Shown: positions 16,674 to 25,328, numbered from the stretch's first letter. The stretch is 38,406 bases of DNA from Tabrizicola fusiformis (GCF_013328815.1 NZ_JABUHN010000022.1:1-38406); one strand, 5' to 3'. The notes: generated by a model not told the origin, from the letters alone. A program made the numbers and translations.

Positions 16674-17234
16674 TCATCCGCTCACGTCATCGCCAAGGCC
16701 GGCGATATGCTCGGCGAGTGTGGCCTCGACGTCATCGAGAAACGTGATCCATGCGCCTTCTTCGTCGATGCCATTGATCCGCATCAGGAACAGCCCTTCA
16801 ACCGCCAGAAAGGCCACGCGCGCCGCCCGCGCCCGGTGCGAGGGGCCGTCAAGGCGGCCGAACATCCCCTGATACCAGTCCCGCGTCTCTTGCTGATGCA
16901 CCGGATCTTTGAGGGAACTGATCAGCAGGCCCGCCATTTTGGCGTTCATCAACTGCTGCGAGGCCCGGGTGGCCGCTATGTAACGGCGAACGAAGTCAAC
17001 CGGGTCGTCCGGTAGCGGCTCTGCCAACAGAGCATCGAACTGTTGGTTCCAGCGGTCGACCAGGCTCCGCACCAGATCTTCCTTTGAGGTAAAGGAGTAC
17101 TGCACCCCGCCTTTGGAAATGCCTGCCGCTTGGGCCAGCGCGCCGATGGTCAGCGCCGGCGCGCCGCCGCTGCGCACCAGTTCCTCGGCGATATCAAGCA
17201 GCTTTTCACGGGTGATCGTCGGCTTTCTGCCCAA
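16674..17234 (-). CDS. TetR-family repressor of the adjacent efflux pump
   Basis: This protein of about 186 residues has the N-terminal TetR DNA-binding domain: REKLLDIAEELVRSGG, then the helix-turn-helix ALTIGALAQAAGISKGGVQY and FTSKEDLV. The C-terminal helices form the ligand pocket and dimer interface. The frame is open to 17318, but I place the start at a TTG at 17234, preceded by AGGGCCAGGGAAC: an earlier start would put the operator at 17268-17281 inside the gene, and the family's usual N-terminus (GRKPTITRE) begins right there. It is divergent from the MFS gene and should repress both when no inducer is bound. Confidence 0.9.
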   Translation of the reverse strand: MGRKPTITREKLLDIAEELVRSGGAPALTIGALAQAAGISKGGVQYSFTSKEDLVRSLVDRWNQQFDALLAEPLPDDPVDFVRRYIAATRASQQLMNAKMAGLLISSLKDPVHQQETRDWYQGMFGRLDGPSHRARAARVAFLAVEGLFLMRINGIDEEGAWITFLDDVEATLAEHIAGLGDDVSG

Positions 17235-17259
17235 GTTCCCTGGCCCTCGCAGATTCTTG

Positions 17260-17287
17260 TTGAAAACAATACGACCGTATTTATATG
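17260..17287 (+). promoter_or_regulatory. Promoter with embedded TetR-type operator
   Basis: ttgaaa (17260-17265) and tatatg (17282-17287) fit -35 and -10 boxes with a 16-base spacer, reading toward the MFS gene. The palindrome aatacg-ac-cgtatt at 17268-17281 fills the spacer, where a bound TetR dimer would block RNA polymerase. The assignment is by eye. Confidence 0.65.
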
Positions 17288-17316
17288 AGACCTGCGAAGT
17301 GAAGCCAAGGTGAATC

Positions 17317-18834
17317 ATGTCTGTCCGTCAACCCGACCCGAAACGCTGGCTGGTGCTGCTGGCGGTGATGCTGGCATTCCTGCCGGTCGTGCTGGACATG
17401 ACAATTCTGCATGTCGCTGTGCCCAGCCTGACCCAGGCGCTGGCCGCCTCCAGCACTCAGGTGCTGTGGGTGATCGACATCTATCCGCTGCTTATGGCTG
17501 GCCTTCTGGTGCCGATGGGGACCCTGGCGGACCGGATCGGCAACCGGCGCATCCTGCTGACCGGGCTGGTGATCTTTGGCTTCGCCTCGGCTTTCGCGGC
17601 CTTTGCCCCCAATGCGCCGGTGCTGATCACGGCGCGGATGCTGCTGGCGCTCGGCGGCTCGATGATCATGCCCTGCGTACTGGGGATCATCCGCCGCACC
17701 TTCGAGGATGAGAAGGAACGCGGTCTGGCACTTGGTCTCTGGGGCACGGTCGGCGCGGCGGGGGCGGCGGTTGGCCCGCTGATCGGCGGCGCGCTGCTGG
17801 AGCATTTCTGGTGGGGTTCCGTCTTTCTGATCAATATCCCGGTGATGGTGGTTGTCGTGGCCGCCTGCTGGCTGCTTCTGCCCCGGCAAGAGGCAACTAC
17901 CCCGGGTCACTGGGCTATCGGGCAGGCGCTTTTGCTGATTTTCGGCATGATCGCCACGGTTTACGCGATCAAGGCCGGGTTCGGTGCAAAGCAGTCGCTG
18001 CCTGTCGTGCTGGCGGTGCTGGCACTCGGGTTGGGCCTGTTGACGCTTTTCGCCCGCAAGCAGATGAACGCCGCCGAGCCCATGCTGGATCTGTCGCTGT
18101 TCTCGCATCCGGCCATTCTGGCGGGGATGGTCATGGCGATGGTGGCCAGCGGATCGCTGGCAGGGGTCGAACTGACGCTGGCGCAAGAGCTGCAATATGT
18201 GCTGGACAAAACCCCGCTGCAGGCCGGGATCTTCTTGATCCCGATCATGGTGGCGGCGGCAGTTGGCGGACCGGTGGCGGGTTGGCTCTCGGCCCGGTTC
18301 GGCCTGCGCGCGGTGGCCAGCCTGTCGATGGCGGTGTCGTCAGGCGCGCTGGCCTGGCTGGCGCTGAGCGACTTCCACACACCGGGGCTGGCGGTACCGA
18401 TGGTGTTGGCGGTGCTGGGCCTCGCGCTCTCCATCGGACTGACAGCCTCGTCCATTGCCATCATGGGCTCAGTGGAGGCCAGCAAGGGCGGCGCGGCAGG
18501 TTCGCTTGAGGCGACCGGCTATGAACTGGGCACCGGACTGGGCATCACCTTCTTTGGTGTCTTCATGTCGGTGGTCTATGGACGGCATTTCGATGCCCCT
18601 GCGGCGCTCGCGGCGGAACAGGTGGCACAGGCGACCCGTTCGATCGGGGACAGCTATCTGGTAGCCCGCGATCTGGCACCGGGTCAGGGCGAGGCGGTGA
18701 TTGCCGCCGGCAAGGCGGCATTTTCCGCCACCCATTCAGTGCTGCTGCTGACCGCTGCCGCGCTGATCGGTGCGCTGGCGGTGCTGGTGTTCGTCCTGCT
18801 GGCAAAGGTGAAAAGCGGCGCTTCGAACCACTGA
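17317..18834 (+). CDS. MFS drug efflux transporter, DHA2 (EmrB/QacA-like)
   Basis: This 505-residue major facilitator has about 14 membrane helices, the number of the DHA2 drug:proton antiporters. Family motifs include LDMTILHVAVPSL in the first helix (with the conserved Asp), WVIDIYPLLMAGLLVPMG, the motif A loop GTLADRIGNRRI and GTVGAAGAAVGPLIGG (motif C). Such pumps export cationic dyes, quaternary ammonium compounds or antibiotics. AAGG precedes the ATG. It is controlled by the divergent TetR gene through the operator in between. The substrate cannot be told from the sequence. Confidence 0.94.
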   Translation: MSVRQPDPKRWLVLLAVMLAFLPVVLDMTILHVAVPSLTQALAASSTQVLWVIDIYPLLMAGLLVPMGTLADRIGNRRILLTGLVIFGFASAFAAFAPNAPVLITARMLLALGGSMIMPCVLGIIRRTFEDEKERGLALGLWGTVGAAGAAVGPLIGGALLEHFWWGSVFLINIPVMVVVVAACWLLLPRQEATTPGHWAIGQALLLIFGMIATVYAIKAGFGAKQSLPVVLAVLALGLGLLTLFARKQMNAAEPMLDLSLFSHPAILAGMVMAMVASGSLAGVELTLAQELQYVLDKTPLQAGIFLIPIMVAAAVGGPVAGWLSARFGLRAVASLSMAVSSGALAWLALSDFHTPGLAVPMVLAVLGLALSIGLTASSIAIMGSVEASKGGAAGSLEATGYELGTGLGITFFGVFMSVVYGRHFDAPAALAAEQVAQATRSIGDSYLVARDLAPGQGEAVIAAGKAAFSATHSVLLLTAAALIGALAVLVFVLLAKVKSGASNH

Positions 18835-18844
18835 TATCTTATCA

Positions 18845-18869
18845 GCGGGGGCGCATTCTGCGCCCCCGC
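18845..18869. terminator. Bidirectional hairpin terminator
   Basis: gcgggggcgca-ttc-tgcgcccccgc is a perfect 11-bp stem with a 3-base loop. It lies between the convergent ends of the MFS gene and the MliC-like gene and can serve both. Confidence 0.85.
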
Positions 18870-18877
18870 CCGACCAA

Positions 18878-19240
18878 TCAGTCCGCCGCCGGCAAATCCG
18901 CCGAGACGCAGTCTTTGAGGCTGCCCTCTTCCAGCTCATCCTCAAGCGTCGCGGTCTCGCCCTTTGACCACCAGACATACGGGCCCGAGGCATAGCGCGC
19001 CCCCGAGCCTGAGACGACATTGACGAAGATGCGCTGCTCGCCGTCGATGGGCAGCAGGGCCAGCGCATTGGCCCCGGCATTGACATATTGTACCTGAAAC
19101 GGCTCGCCCCCGGCGCAACTGTAGGTCGCCGTGATCACCGTGCTGGTCGCGCCGGTTTGCAGCGGGATCGACAGCGAGACCTCCGCATGAGCGGTGCCAG
19201 CGATCATTGTCGCAACGAGGGTCGGAATAACTGCGCGCAT
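18878..19240 (-). CDS. MliC/PliC-like periplasmic lysozyme inhibitor
   Basis: The 120-residue product has a signal peptide ending AGTAHA. The mature domain follows the MliC pattern: TATYSCAGGEPFQVQYVN, a central strand with a small residue, then SGARYASGPYVWWSKGETATL. This contains the family's conserved SGxRYxxGxxxxW-type stretch that inserts into the lysozyme active site. Such proteins protect peptidoglycan from C-type lysozyme. No lipobox is visible, so it is more likely soluble in the periplasm (PliC-like). The ATG at 19240 has AAGGAG upstream; a TTG two codons earlier is less likely. Confidence 0.8.
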   Translation of the reverse strand: MRAVIPTLVATMIAGTAHAEVSLSIPLQTGATSTVITATYSCAGGEPFQVQYVNAGANALALLPIDGEQRIFVNVVSGSGARYASGPYVWWSKGETATLEDELEEGSLKDCVSADLPAAD

Positions 19241-19259
19241 TGTCAAAACTCCTTACACT

Positions 19260-19290
19260 GCAGCCGGGCTTATGGCACCGCCCCGGCTGC
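19260..19290 (-). terminator. Hairpin after the DUF1801 gene
   Basis: gcagccggg and cccggctgc form a perfect 9-bp stem around a 13-base loop, 8 bases beyond the stop of the DUF1801 gene on the - strand. There is no clear T-run, so it is a probable but imperfect terminator. Confidence 0.5.
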
Positions 19291-19297
19291 CCACAAA

Positions 19298-19645
19298 TCA
19301 CGAACAGCTGTTCGCGGCGGCGACAATATAGCTGCCGACCTGCTTTGCGGCGATTTCTGCCTCACTTTCCAGCCGGATATGACGGCGCAACTTGCCCTTG
19401 CCCTCAAGCACCGTGAGGGGATCCGCAAGTGCATGACCTGCACTGAATTCGACCGTCACATGCGATCTATAGGCGAAGATGCCGCAGAAAGGGCGCGGCG
19501 CGGCAAAAAGAATACCGCCATATTTGAATTCCTCGGAAACGCTCGGCCCCGCTGCCAGCGCAAGTTGCCGCAAAGTGCGGACAATCGGGTAAAGCTCACC
19601 GGCAGTCAGGCGCAGATCTTCCAGATACTGTGTAATCTTGTCCAT
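19298..19645 (-). CDS. DUF1801-family protein
   Basis: The 115-residue protein matches the DUF1801 (YdhG-like) pattern: LYPIVRTLRQLALAAGP near the start, then SEEFKYGGILFAAPRPFCGIFAY with VTVEFSAGHAL, and a final RRHIRLESEAEI segment. The fold is a small alpha/beta domain; the biochemical role is not established. It is divergent from the ClbS-like gene with a 143-base gap that would hold both promoters. Confidence 0.8.
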   Translation of the reverse strand: MDKITQYLEDLRLTAGELYPIVRTLRQLALAAGPSVSEEFKYGGILFAAPRPFCGIFAYRSHVTVEFSAGHALADPLTVLEGKGKLRRHIRLESEAEIAAKQVGSYIVAAANSCS

Positions 19646-19788
19646 GATGCGCTTTCAGGTGCTCTCGTCTGGCCAATCTGGTGTGCCGGATTGCGCCAGA
19701 TCATTGCAGCGGGCTGACCCGCGCTGCAAGGTTGGCATTGAAGGGGCACATCCCCTTCGCCGCTGAAATCATACGGAAGGCATACAGG

Positions 19789-20295
19789 ATGGCCGTTCCT
19801 CAGTCCCGGGATACGTTGCTCGCCGCCATAGATACGACGTTCGAGAGACTTATCACCGATCTCAAGCGTGTGCCGCCACCGCTGGCCCGCGACGCTTCGC
19901 TCGACGGGCATGTTACGGGCACGCGCATGAGCCCGGCCGATCTGGTGGCCTATCTGATCGGCTGGAACGAGTTGGTGCTGAAATGGCTCGACCTAGATGA
20001 TCGAGGCGAGGCACCAGATTTCCCGGAGACCGGATTTCAATGGAACCAGCTTGGACTGCTGGCGCAGAAATTTTACGCAGATCACGCCGAAGCAGACTGG
20101 CCAGCACTGCTCTTGCGGCTGAAGGCGGCCAAAGTGCGGCTGTCCGCGACGATCAAGGCGCGCTCGAATGAGGACCTTTATGGCAGGCCGTGGTATGGCA
20201 AGTGGACGAAGGGCCGGATGATCCAGTTCAATACGTCCTCTCCCTATACCAATGCGCGTGGCAGGATACGCAGTTGGATGCGACAACAGGACTGA
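19789..20295 (+). CDS. ClbS/DfsB-family four-helix-bundle protein
   Basis: This 168-residue protein has the ClbS/DfsB pattern: a first helix LLAAIDTTFERLITDLKRVP, the segment SPADLVAYLIGWNELVLKWL with the conserved GW, and the final YGKWTKGRMIQFNTSSPYTNARGRIR split over two helices. ClbS members hydrolyse or bind reactive electrophiles and protect against self-made genotoxins such as colibactin; many relatives have no known substrate. The ATG at 19789 has GGAAGG upstream. It is followed 3 bases later by a hydrolase gene, so the two are probably co-transcribed. Confidence 0.85.
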   Translation: MAVPQSRDTLLAAIDTTFERLITDLKRVPPPLARDASLDGHVTGTRMSPADLVAYLIGWNELVLKWLDLDDRGEAPDFPETGFQWNQLGLLAQKFYADHAEADWPALLLRLKAAKVRLSATIKARSNEDLYGRPWYGKWTKGRMIQFNTSSPYTNARGRIRSWMRQQD

Positions 20296-20298
20296 GCG

Positions 20299-21066
20299 AT
20301 GACACGCGCCTACAACATTGGGAAAGCTTTCGCCCCTTCGCGTGAGGTGGGCGTGGGGCTGGAGCTTGTGATCGCAACACCGCCCGGCAATGGCCCCTTT
20401 CCGGCAATGATCTTCAACCATGGCTCCACCGGGCGCGGGCTGAATGAGGCCGTCTTCCGGCGCACGATCAGCCCTGCCGTGATCGCGGGATACTTCGCAC
20501 AGCGCGGCTGGATGACGATTTTCCCGCAGCGGCGCGGCAGGGGGAAATCCGGCGGCGCCTATGGCGAAGGACTGGCCCCCGCTGGCGGCTATTCCTGTGA
20601 TGTTGCTGTCGCCCTGGCCGGGTTTGAGCGCGCGGTCGAGGATATAGACGACGTGATGGCGCATCTTCCTGCGCTTGCGCGCGCCGATACGGAGCGGCTG
20701 GCTATCGGCGGGGTGTCGTGGGGCGGGATCCTCGCCATTGCCTATGCGGGTATGCGGCCGGGGCTGTTCAGGGCAGCGATCAATTTCAACGGCGGCTGGC
20801 TCGGGCGGGCCTGCCCGGGCCATGAGGTGTTGAACCCGCAGCTTTTTCGCCGAGGTGCCAGCGCCGGCATTCCGACGCTTTGGCTGCATGGCAGCCAAGA
20901 CCCCTATTACAGCATCGGCCATTGCCGCGAAAACCATGGGCAGTTTCTGGCGGCTGGTGGACAGGGCCAGTTCGTCGCGGCCCGGGCCGGTCATGGGCTG
21001 ATGTTCAAACCTGCGCTGTGGCAGCTCCATCTTGACCACATGCTGAACGCTCCGACCGCGCATTGA
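20299..21066 (+). CDS. Alpha/beta hydrolase (dienelactone hydrolase/prolyl oligopeptidase type)
   Basis: The 255-residue protein has the alpha/beta-hydrolase layout. The oxyanion-hole region is in MIFNHGSTGRG, the nucleophile elbow is GVSWGG, the acid is in LHGSQDPYY and the histidine is in RAGHGLMF. The early segment MTIFPQRRGRGKSGG is typical of the DLH/S9-like branch. No signal peptide is visible, so it acts in the cytoplasm. It is co-transcribed with the ClbS-like gene (3-base gap), which hints at a detoxification pair. Substrate unknown. Confidence 0.87.
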   Translation: MTRAYNIGKAFAPSREVGVGLELVIATPPGNGPFPAMIFNHGSTGRGLNEAVFRRTISPAVIAGYFAQRGWMTIFPQRRGRGKSGGAYGEGLAPAGGYSCDVAVALAGFERAVEDIDDVMAHLPALARADTERLAIGGVSWGGILAIAYAGMRPGLFRAAINFNGGWLGRACPGHEVLNPQLFRRGASAGIPTLWLHGSQDPYYSIGHCRENHGQFLAAGGQGQFVAARAGHGLMFKPALWQLHLDHMLNAPTAH

Positions 21067-21992
21067 GCGCTTGTTAGGTGTCGCACTCTTGCCAGAAACT
21101 CCCCAAGCGCGAACAGGGCAGACAAGGTCTGGATGAAAACGACGATTGCCACGCCGAAGGCCCGGTAACGATGACACACCACTCCGCAGGAAAAGTCGTT
21201 CAGAAGGGCGTGCAGTGTGACGCAACAGCCCAGCCAATGAGCTAAAGAAACAAACTCGCTGTCGCTAGCACCAAACCTCACCGCATCTCCCGCAATGTCA
21301 CAAAGGGCTGCAAGCGGGATGGCGGAAGCACGGGGTGGCGGCCGCCGCGAACCTAAGAAAGAGGTCAGGCATGCCTATCGCCGCGTACCGTTCTGTCGCT
21401 TCGCTTTCGAAGAGTCAGACAGAGATAGATATTAAAGCGAGAAGCTCCACCTCCTGGATTTGCGGCGGAGATCCTGCTCGAGTGCTACTTCTGCAACGAC
21501 GTTGGCGACAGATCTTGCCTCGATTTTACGGTTGCGATTCCATCCCGCCTGTGCCCCCATCAGACGTCAGGCGGCGTAGTTTCATTCGGCGATCGTCACG
21601 GCCGGGAAGCCTGAAAGGGTCCGCCGACGCCATATCAGAGGGAGACCATGGCACCCCACTATCGGCGCATTGTCGGCTGTGCTCGCGCAGCGCCAGGTTC
21701 CCCTTGAACCGATTGTCAGGTTACTGGCCGTCGCGGAGCATTTCATGTCTTGCCGCTGGCTGAGTTGGAACGTCCGGTCAAGCTCATAAGAGGCAGCATA
21801 ACCGGCTTGGATTATGGGAGGTTTGAGCTTGCAACGGGTTAGATTTCAGCACAGTTATTCGGCCTGCTGCACCATGAGTAGAAAATCAGTGGAGAGAAAC
21901 AGAGGTCGCATGCGAGAAGGCCCATTTGCCAATAGTTGACGATTAGTCCTATCCTCACTTTCAAAGATTCACTTGAGATAGGGTCGACCTTA
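21067..21992. other. Transition zone of about 0.9 kb without a convincing gene
   Basis: Base composition and reading-frame quality change here, between the hydrolase gene and the defence island. Frames are short or Arg/Ser-rich, as in non-coding DNA. A 38-codon frame at 21319-21435 (ATG after AAGCGGG, ending FAFEESDRDRY) reads fairly like a protein end and may be a remnant or a very small gene. I see no direct repeats, tRNA end or integrase that would mark an insertion point. Confidence 0.35.
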
Positions 21993-24272
21993 ATGATCTT
22001 CGTAGATCGTGGCGCTGTTCCAAATCCACTTCTAGATTCGCCCCTTGCTGCTCAAGCAGCGCGCGAGCTTGAAAGGGCGCGGGCGGTAATATCCACTGGC
22101 TCACTCCAGCGTCGGGTTGAATTTTCGGCTTATAAACACCCGACGATCAAGGCCGCGCTAAATGTTCTTTTCCACGAGAAATGCGCCTATTGCGAAACCC
22201 CATTGGTCAGTGCGATGGGCGACATCGAGCAGTTCCGACCGAAATCCGGAGTATCCGAAGCTAACGGTCATCCCGGTTATTGGTGGCTCGCCGTAACGTG
22301 GGAAAACCTTTTAATCGCTTGTCAGTACTGCAATCGCTTGGCGAAGGCGGAAATAGGTGAGGGTGGTCGCTCCGAGTCGATCGGCAAAGCGAACCGATTT
22401 CCACTCCTCGACGAAAATAAGCGAGCTCGCGAGCCTGACGATGATATCAACCTCGAACAGCCCTTACTGCTCGATCCCACGCTTGATAACCCGTCCCCGC
22501 ACCTGACCTTTGCAGAAGATGGCCAAGTCTTCAGTGAAACGGAACGAGGGAATGCGACCATCTCGATCTTGGGCCTTAATCGGCTCAGTCTTCTTCAGCA
22601 GCGACGTGGCACTGCGGCGCGATATCGTTCTCTCTTCGCCTACGCGCTTTCGTCGTTGTCCAGCGGCGACGGCGAGGCATCCAGGCTCGTCCGAGAGTTG
22701 ATTGAGATGACTTCGAGCAGTGCGCCCTACGCGGGTATGGTGCGCCAGTTCCTGCAACGCGATCGAGCGCAGTTGGAGACGAAGCAGGTTGTCATCCCTA
22801 TCCCGAGCTCTGTGGACCAAGGGTCTTTGGCAGCGACGTCTATGAGGGTGAAGCGTGCGGTTCGATCGACCAACGCGTTTCGTCAGCGAATGGCCAACTA
22901 CTCGCTAGCCGACGATGAGGGCGTCCGCAAATATAAGTCACAGCGACGCGCAATCGAGACAATTGCAATCCGGAACGTACGTGCGATCAGTAGCTTCGAC
23001 ATAAACTTGCAGGCCCTCGGCACGGGGGCTGGTAGGTGGCTCATGCTGCTTGGTGAGAACGGCACGGGTAAAAGCACGGTACTTCAAGCAATTGCATTGG
23101 TGCTTGGTGGATCTGAATATGTCTCGAAACTTATCAAAGAAAATCGAATGTCCATCAGCGACCTCGTTCGGTTTCGATGCCGTTCCGGTGAGGTCGCCGT
23201 TAAGCTGAGTGGCTTTGATGTTCCTCACCGCCTCAGAATATTTAGAGATCGTCTGGAATTCATTAGTCCAGGGAAGAAAGTTGTTACCATCACTGCTGAT
23301 GGAGAGATCGCCGGAGCCAGCGGAGCACCTCAGACCGTCATCGCTGGATATGGAGCGATCCGCCTGCCATCGCGACGTCAAAATGACGTCGCATTCGGCG
23401 GTGAATTCTCTAGGCTGGAAAACCTCTTTGACCCATTCGCCCCGTTGATAGATGCACAACGTTGGCTGAACGGACTCAGCCGAAAAGATTTCGATCATAC
23501 AGCCATTGTTCTCAAGGACTTACTCTCGATCGATGTCGAAGCGAAGCTCGTAAGAAGCAAGGGGCGGGTCGCAGTGCACACATCCGGGGCAACGGTGTCC
23601 CTTGCCAATCTCAGCGTTGGCTATCAAACTGTAGTCGCGCTGGCTGCGGACATACTCGAAATCCTCTCGCGAGTTTGGCCGAACCGAATGGACGCCGAAG
23701 GCATAGTGCTGATCGACGAACTCGACGCCCATCTTCATCCCACGTGGCAGATGCAGATCGTTAGTTCACTGCGTCGGGCCCTGCCGTTCGTTCAATTCAT
23801 CAGTACCACCCACCAGCCACTTTGCCTGCGCGGCCTCTATGAAGGTGAGGTCGTGGTCATGCACCGCCGTCAGAATCATCAGATCGAAGTGATTACCGAT
23901 TTACCGTCTCCAGCCGACTTTAGGGTCGACCAACTCCTGACCTCGTCCTTCTTCGGTCTGAGTTCCACCGTCGACCCCAACACAGAACGGCTCTTTGATC
24001 GCTACTATGCGCTGCTGGCCTTAGACGTGCGCACCGACACCGAAAAGGCAGAGCTTGCCCAACTCACCTCCGACCTAGCGACACGAAAACAATTCGGGTC
24101 CACGCTTAGAGAAGGGCTCTACCTTGAAGCAATTGATCAAGTTTTGGCACGGAGAAAGGTAATGCCAGAGATCTCGACCGAAGAGGTACGAGAGGAAGCG
24201 GTTAATGAAATCTCAGCGATCTGGCACCGCCTCACTTCGGACGTCGTATCAAGCGGTGGAGGCACGGCTTGA
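21993..24272 (+). CDS. HNH-ATPase fusion, Septu-like (PtuB-PtuA fused) defence protein
   Basis: This 759-residue protein joins two domains. Residues ~1-135 resemble TIGR02646/PtuB-type HNH nucleases: cysteines in KCAYC (64, 67) and CQYC (110, 113), with DIEQFRPKS between them and GYWWLAVTWENLL. Residues ~320-700 are an SMC/ABC-like ATPase: Walker A GENGTGKST (about 354-362), signature-like LANLSVGYQT, Walker B VLIDELDAHLHP (about 572-583) and H-loop STTHQP. In Septu the ATPase PtuA and nuclease PtuB are separate genes; here they are one chain. The expected catalytic His of the HNH motif (E-H-x-x-R-P-K) is Gln. The frame opens at a TTG at 21936, but MIFVDRG at 21993 matches the family's usual N-terminus. 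The next gene overlaps its stop. Confidence 0.88.
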   Translation: MIFVDRGAVPNPLLDSPLAAQAARELERARAVISTGSLQRRVEFSAYKHPTIKAALNVLFHEKCAYCETPLVSAMGDIEQFRPKSGVSEANGHPGYWWLAVTWENLLIACQYCNRLAKAEIGEGGRSESIGKANRFPLLDENKRAREPDDDINLEQPLLLDPTLDNPSPHLTFAEDGQVFSETERGNATISILGLNRLSLLQQRRGTAARYRSLFAYALSSLSSGDGEASRLVRELIEMTSSSAPYAGMVRQFLQRDRAQLETKQVVIPIPSSVDQGSLAATSMRVKRAVRSTNAFRQRMANYSLADDEGVRKYKSQRRAIETIAIRNVRAISSFDINLQALGTGAGRWLMLLGENGTGKSTVLQAIALVLGGSEYVSKLIKENRMSISDLVRFRCRSGEVAVKLSGFDVPHRLRIFRDRLEFISPGKKVVTITADGEIAGASGAPQTVIAGYGAIRLPSRRQNDVAFGGEFSRLENLFDPFAPLIDAQRWLNGLSRKDFDHTAIVLKDLLSIDVEAKLVRSKGRVAVHTSGATVSLANLSVGYQTVVALAADILEILSRVWPNRMDAEGIVLIDELDAHLHPTWQMQIVSSLRRALPFVQFISTTHQPLCLRGLYEGEVVVMHRRQNHQIEVITDLPSPADFRVDQLLTSSFFGLSSTVDPNTERLFDRYYALLALDVRTDTEKAELAQLTSDLATRKQFGSTLREGLYLEAIDQVLARRKVMPEISTEEVREEAVNEISAIWHRLTSDVVSSGGGTA

Positions 24273-25264
24273 TTTCGATAGAGCGAACAACCGACGCTGC
24301 GGCATTGGCCTGTTACGCCGTTGCCACCGTCTACGACCTCGGCGGCGCGGCGAAGGTTACGCGTCACGAGCGTGAGCGCGAATTGGCTATCCAGTTCTTC
24401 ACAAACCCAGCGAACTATTTCAACAATCAAAAGCTGGCCTCTAAATCGTTTGCGTTCAAGGTCTACAAGGACAAGGAGCTGGCTAAGGTACTGTCCCGCG
24501 AATTCTGCAAGAAATGCGCCTACTGTGAAAGCAAGTTCGCCGCCGTCACCGCGAGTGACATCGAACACTATCGACCGAAGTCTTCGGTCGGCCTCGGCGC
24601 GACAGAGTTAAAACCGGGCTACTACTGGCTTGGAGGTGATTGGGACAACCTTCTTATTTCATGTCCGGACTGCAATCGCGTTCGTACCCATGAAGTGCCA
24701 GGGCAGAGCAAGGGAATCGTTCTAGGCAAGGGCACTCAGTTCCCGCTTACTGACGAAACTAGGCGCGTACGTAGCCACAATCAAAATATCTCGACCGAGG
24801 ATGATGCTCGCCTATTGCTCAATCCTTGCATCGACAAACCTGAGGATCATCTGACCTTCGACGAGACCGGTTTGGTTCATGCTATTTGTAATGGCGTCGC
24901 GAGTCAAAAAGGCAAAATTTCTATCGACGTGTATGCTTTGCAACGCAAAGATCTCGTTGAGGCTAGGCTAGATGAAGTTAACGAGCTTCGATCGAAAGTC
25001 GAAGACCTTCAAAGGTTGGTGCGCCAACACAATACCTTGAGTTCGCTGGGGAGCGCGACCTATCATGCCCGGGCAGACAATCTCGATCACATCGCGAAAG
25101 TTCTCAATGGGATCAAGGCAATGATGTTGCCATCGGCAGAATATGTCGCAGCCAAGCGGTCATGGCTGCGCGTCGCGCAACAGCGCGGTGAGTTCGACAC
25201 GATTCGGAAGTTTGGCATCAAGCTCGAAGTCTTCCAGAGCCTCGCGGCCCAACCCACAGCGTGA
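24269..25264 (+). CDS. Stand-alone HNH nuclease (PtuB/TIGR02646-like)
   Basis: This 331-residue protein has an HNH domain very like that of the preceding fusion: KCAYC (83, 86), SDIEHYRPKSSV with the expected catalytic His at residue 100, GYYWLGGDWDNLLISC and CPDCN (132, 135). The remaining ~190 residues are helical, with a coiled coil near 230-265. It starts with TTG in a TTGA overlap with the stop of the fusion gene, so translation is coupled and the products are probably subunits of one complex. The likely role is cleavage of invading DNA (or nicking/tRNA cleavage as in some relatives) under control of the ATPase. Confidence 0.87.
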   Translation: MISIERTTDAAALACYAVATVYDLGGAAKVTRHERERELAIQFFTNPANYFNNQKLASKSFAFKVYKDKELAKVLSREFCKKCAYCESKFAAVTASDIEHYRPKSSVGLGATELKPGYYWLGGDWDNLLISCPDCNRVRTHEVPGQSKGIVLGKGTQFPLTDETRRVRSHNQNISTEDDARLLLNPCIDKPEDHLTFDETGLVHAICNGVASQKGKISIDVYALQRKDLVEARLDEVNELRSKVEDLQRLVRQHNTLSSLGSATYHARADNLDHIAKVLNGIKAMMLPSAEYVAAKRSWLRVAQQRGEFDTIRKFGIKLEVFQSLAAQPTA

Positions 25265-25280
25265 ACGTTGGGCACCCCAT

Positions 25281-25328
25281 CCAATGACGTGAGACTCGGC
25301 GAGCCGATGGCAACACGTCAGTCATTGG
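25281..25328. repeat. Interrupted inverted repeat between the two defence modules
   Basis: ccaatgac (25281-25288) and gtcattgg (25321-25328) form an 8-bp inverted repeat, extended by further pairing (cgt/acg) after a 3-base bulge. The loop is about 26 bases. It lies 17 bases after the HNH stop. It may end the HNH transcript or be a regulatory structure. Confidence 0.35.

Noticed and set aside
19993-21237. 414-codon open frame on the - strand
   Set aside because: It runs antisense through the ClbS-like and hydrolase genes, both of which have family motifs; the frame is rich in Arg, Pro and His.
21319-21435. 38-codon frame as a certain small gene
   Set aside because: It has a passable ribosome binding site but no recognisable family, and neighbouring DNA looks non-coding; kept only as a remark in the transition zone.
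21993-25264. Retron interpretation (Ec78-type) of the ATPase/HNH genes
   Set aside because: No reverse transcriptase with its YxDD motif is encoded nearby and no msr/msd-like structure was seen, so a Septu-like reading is preferred.
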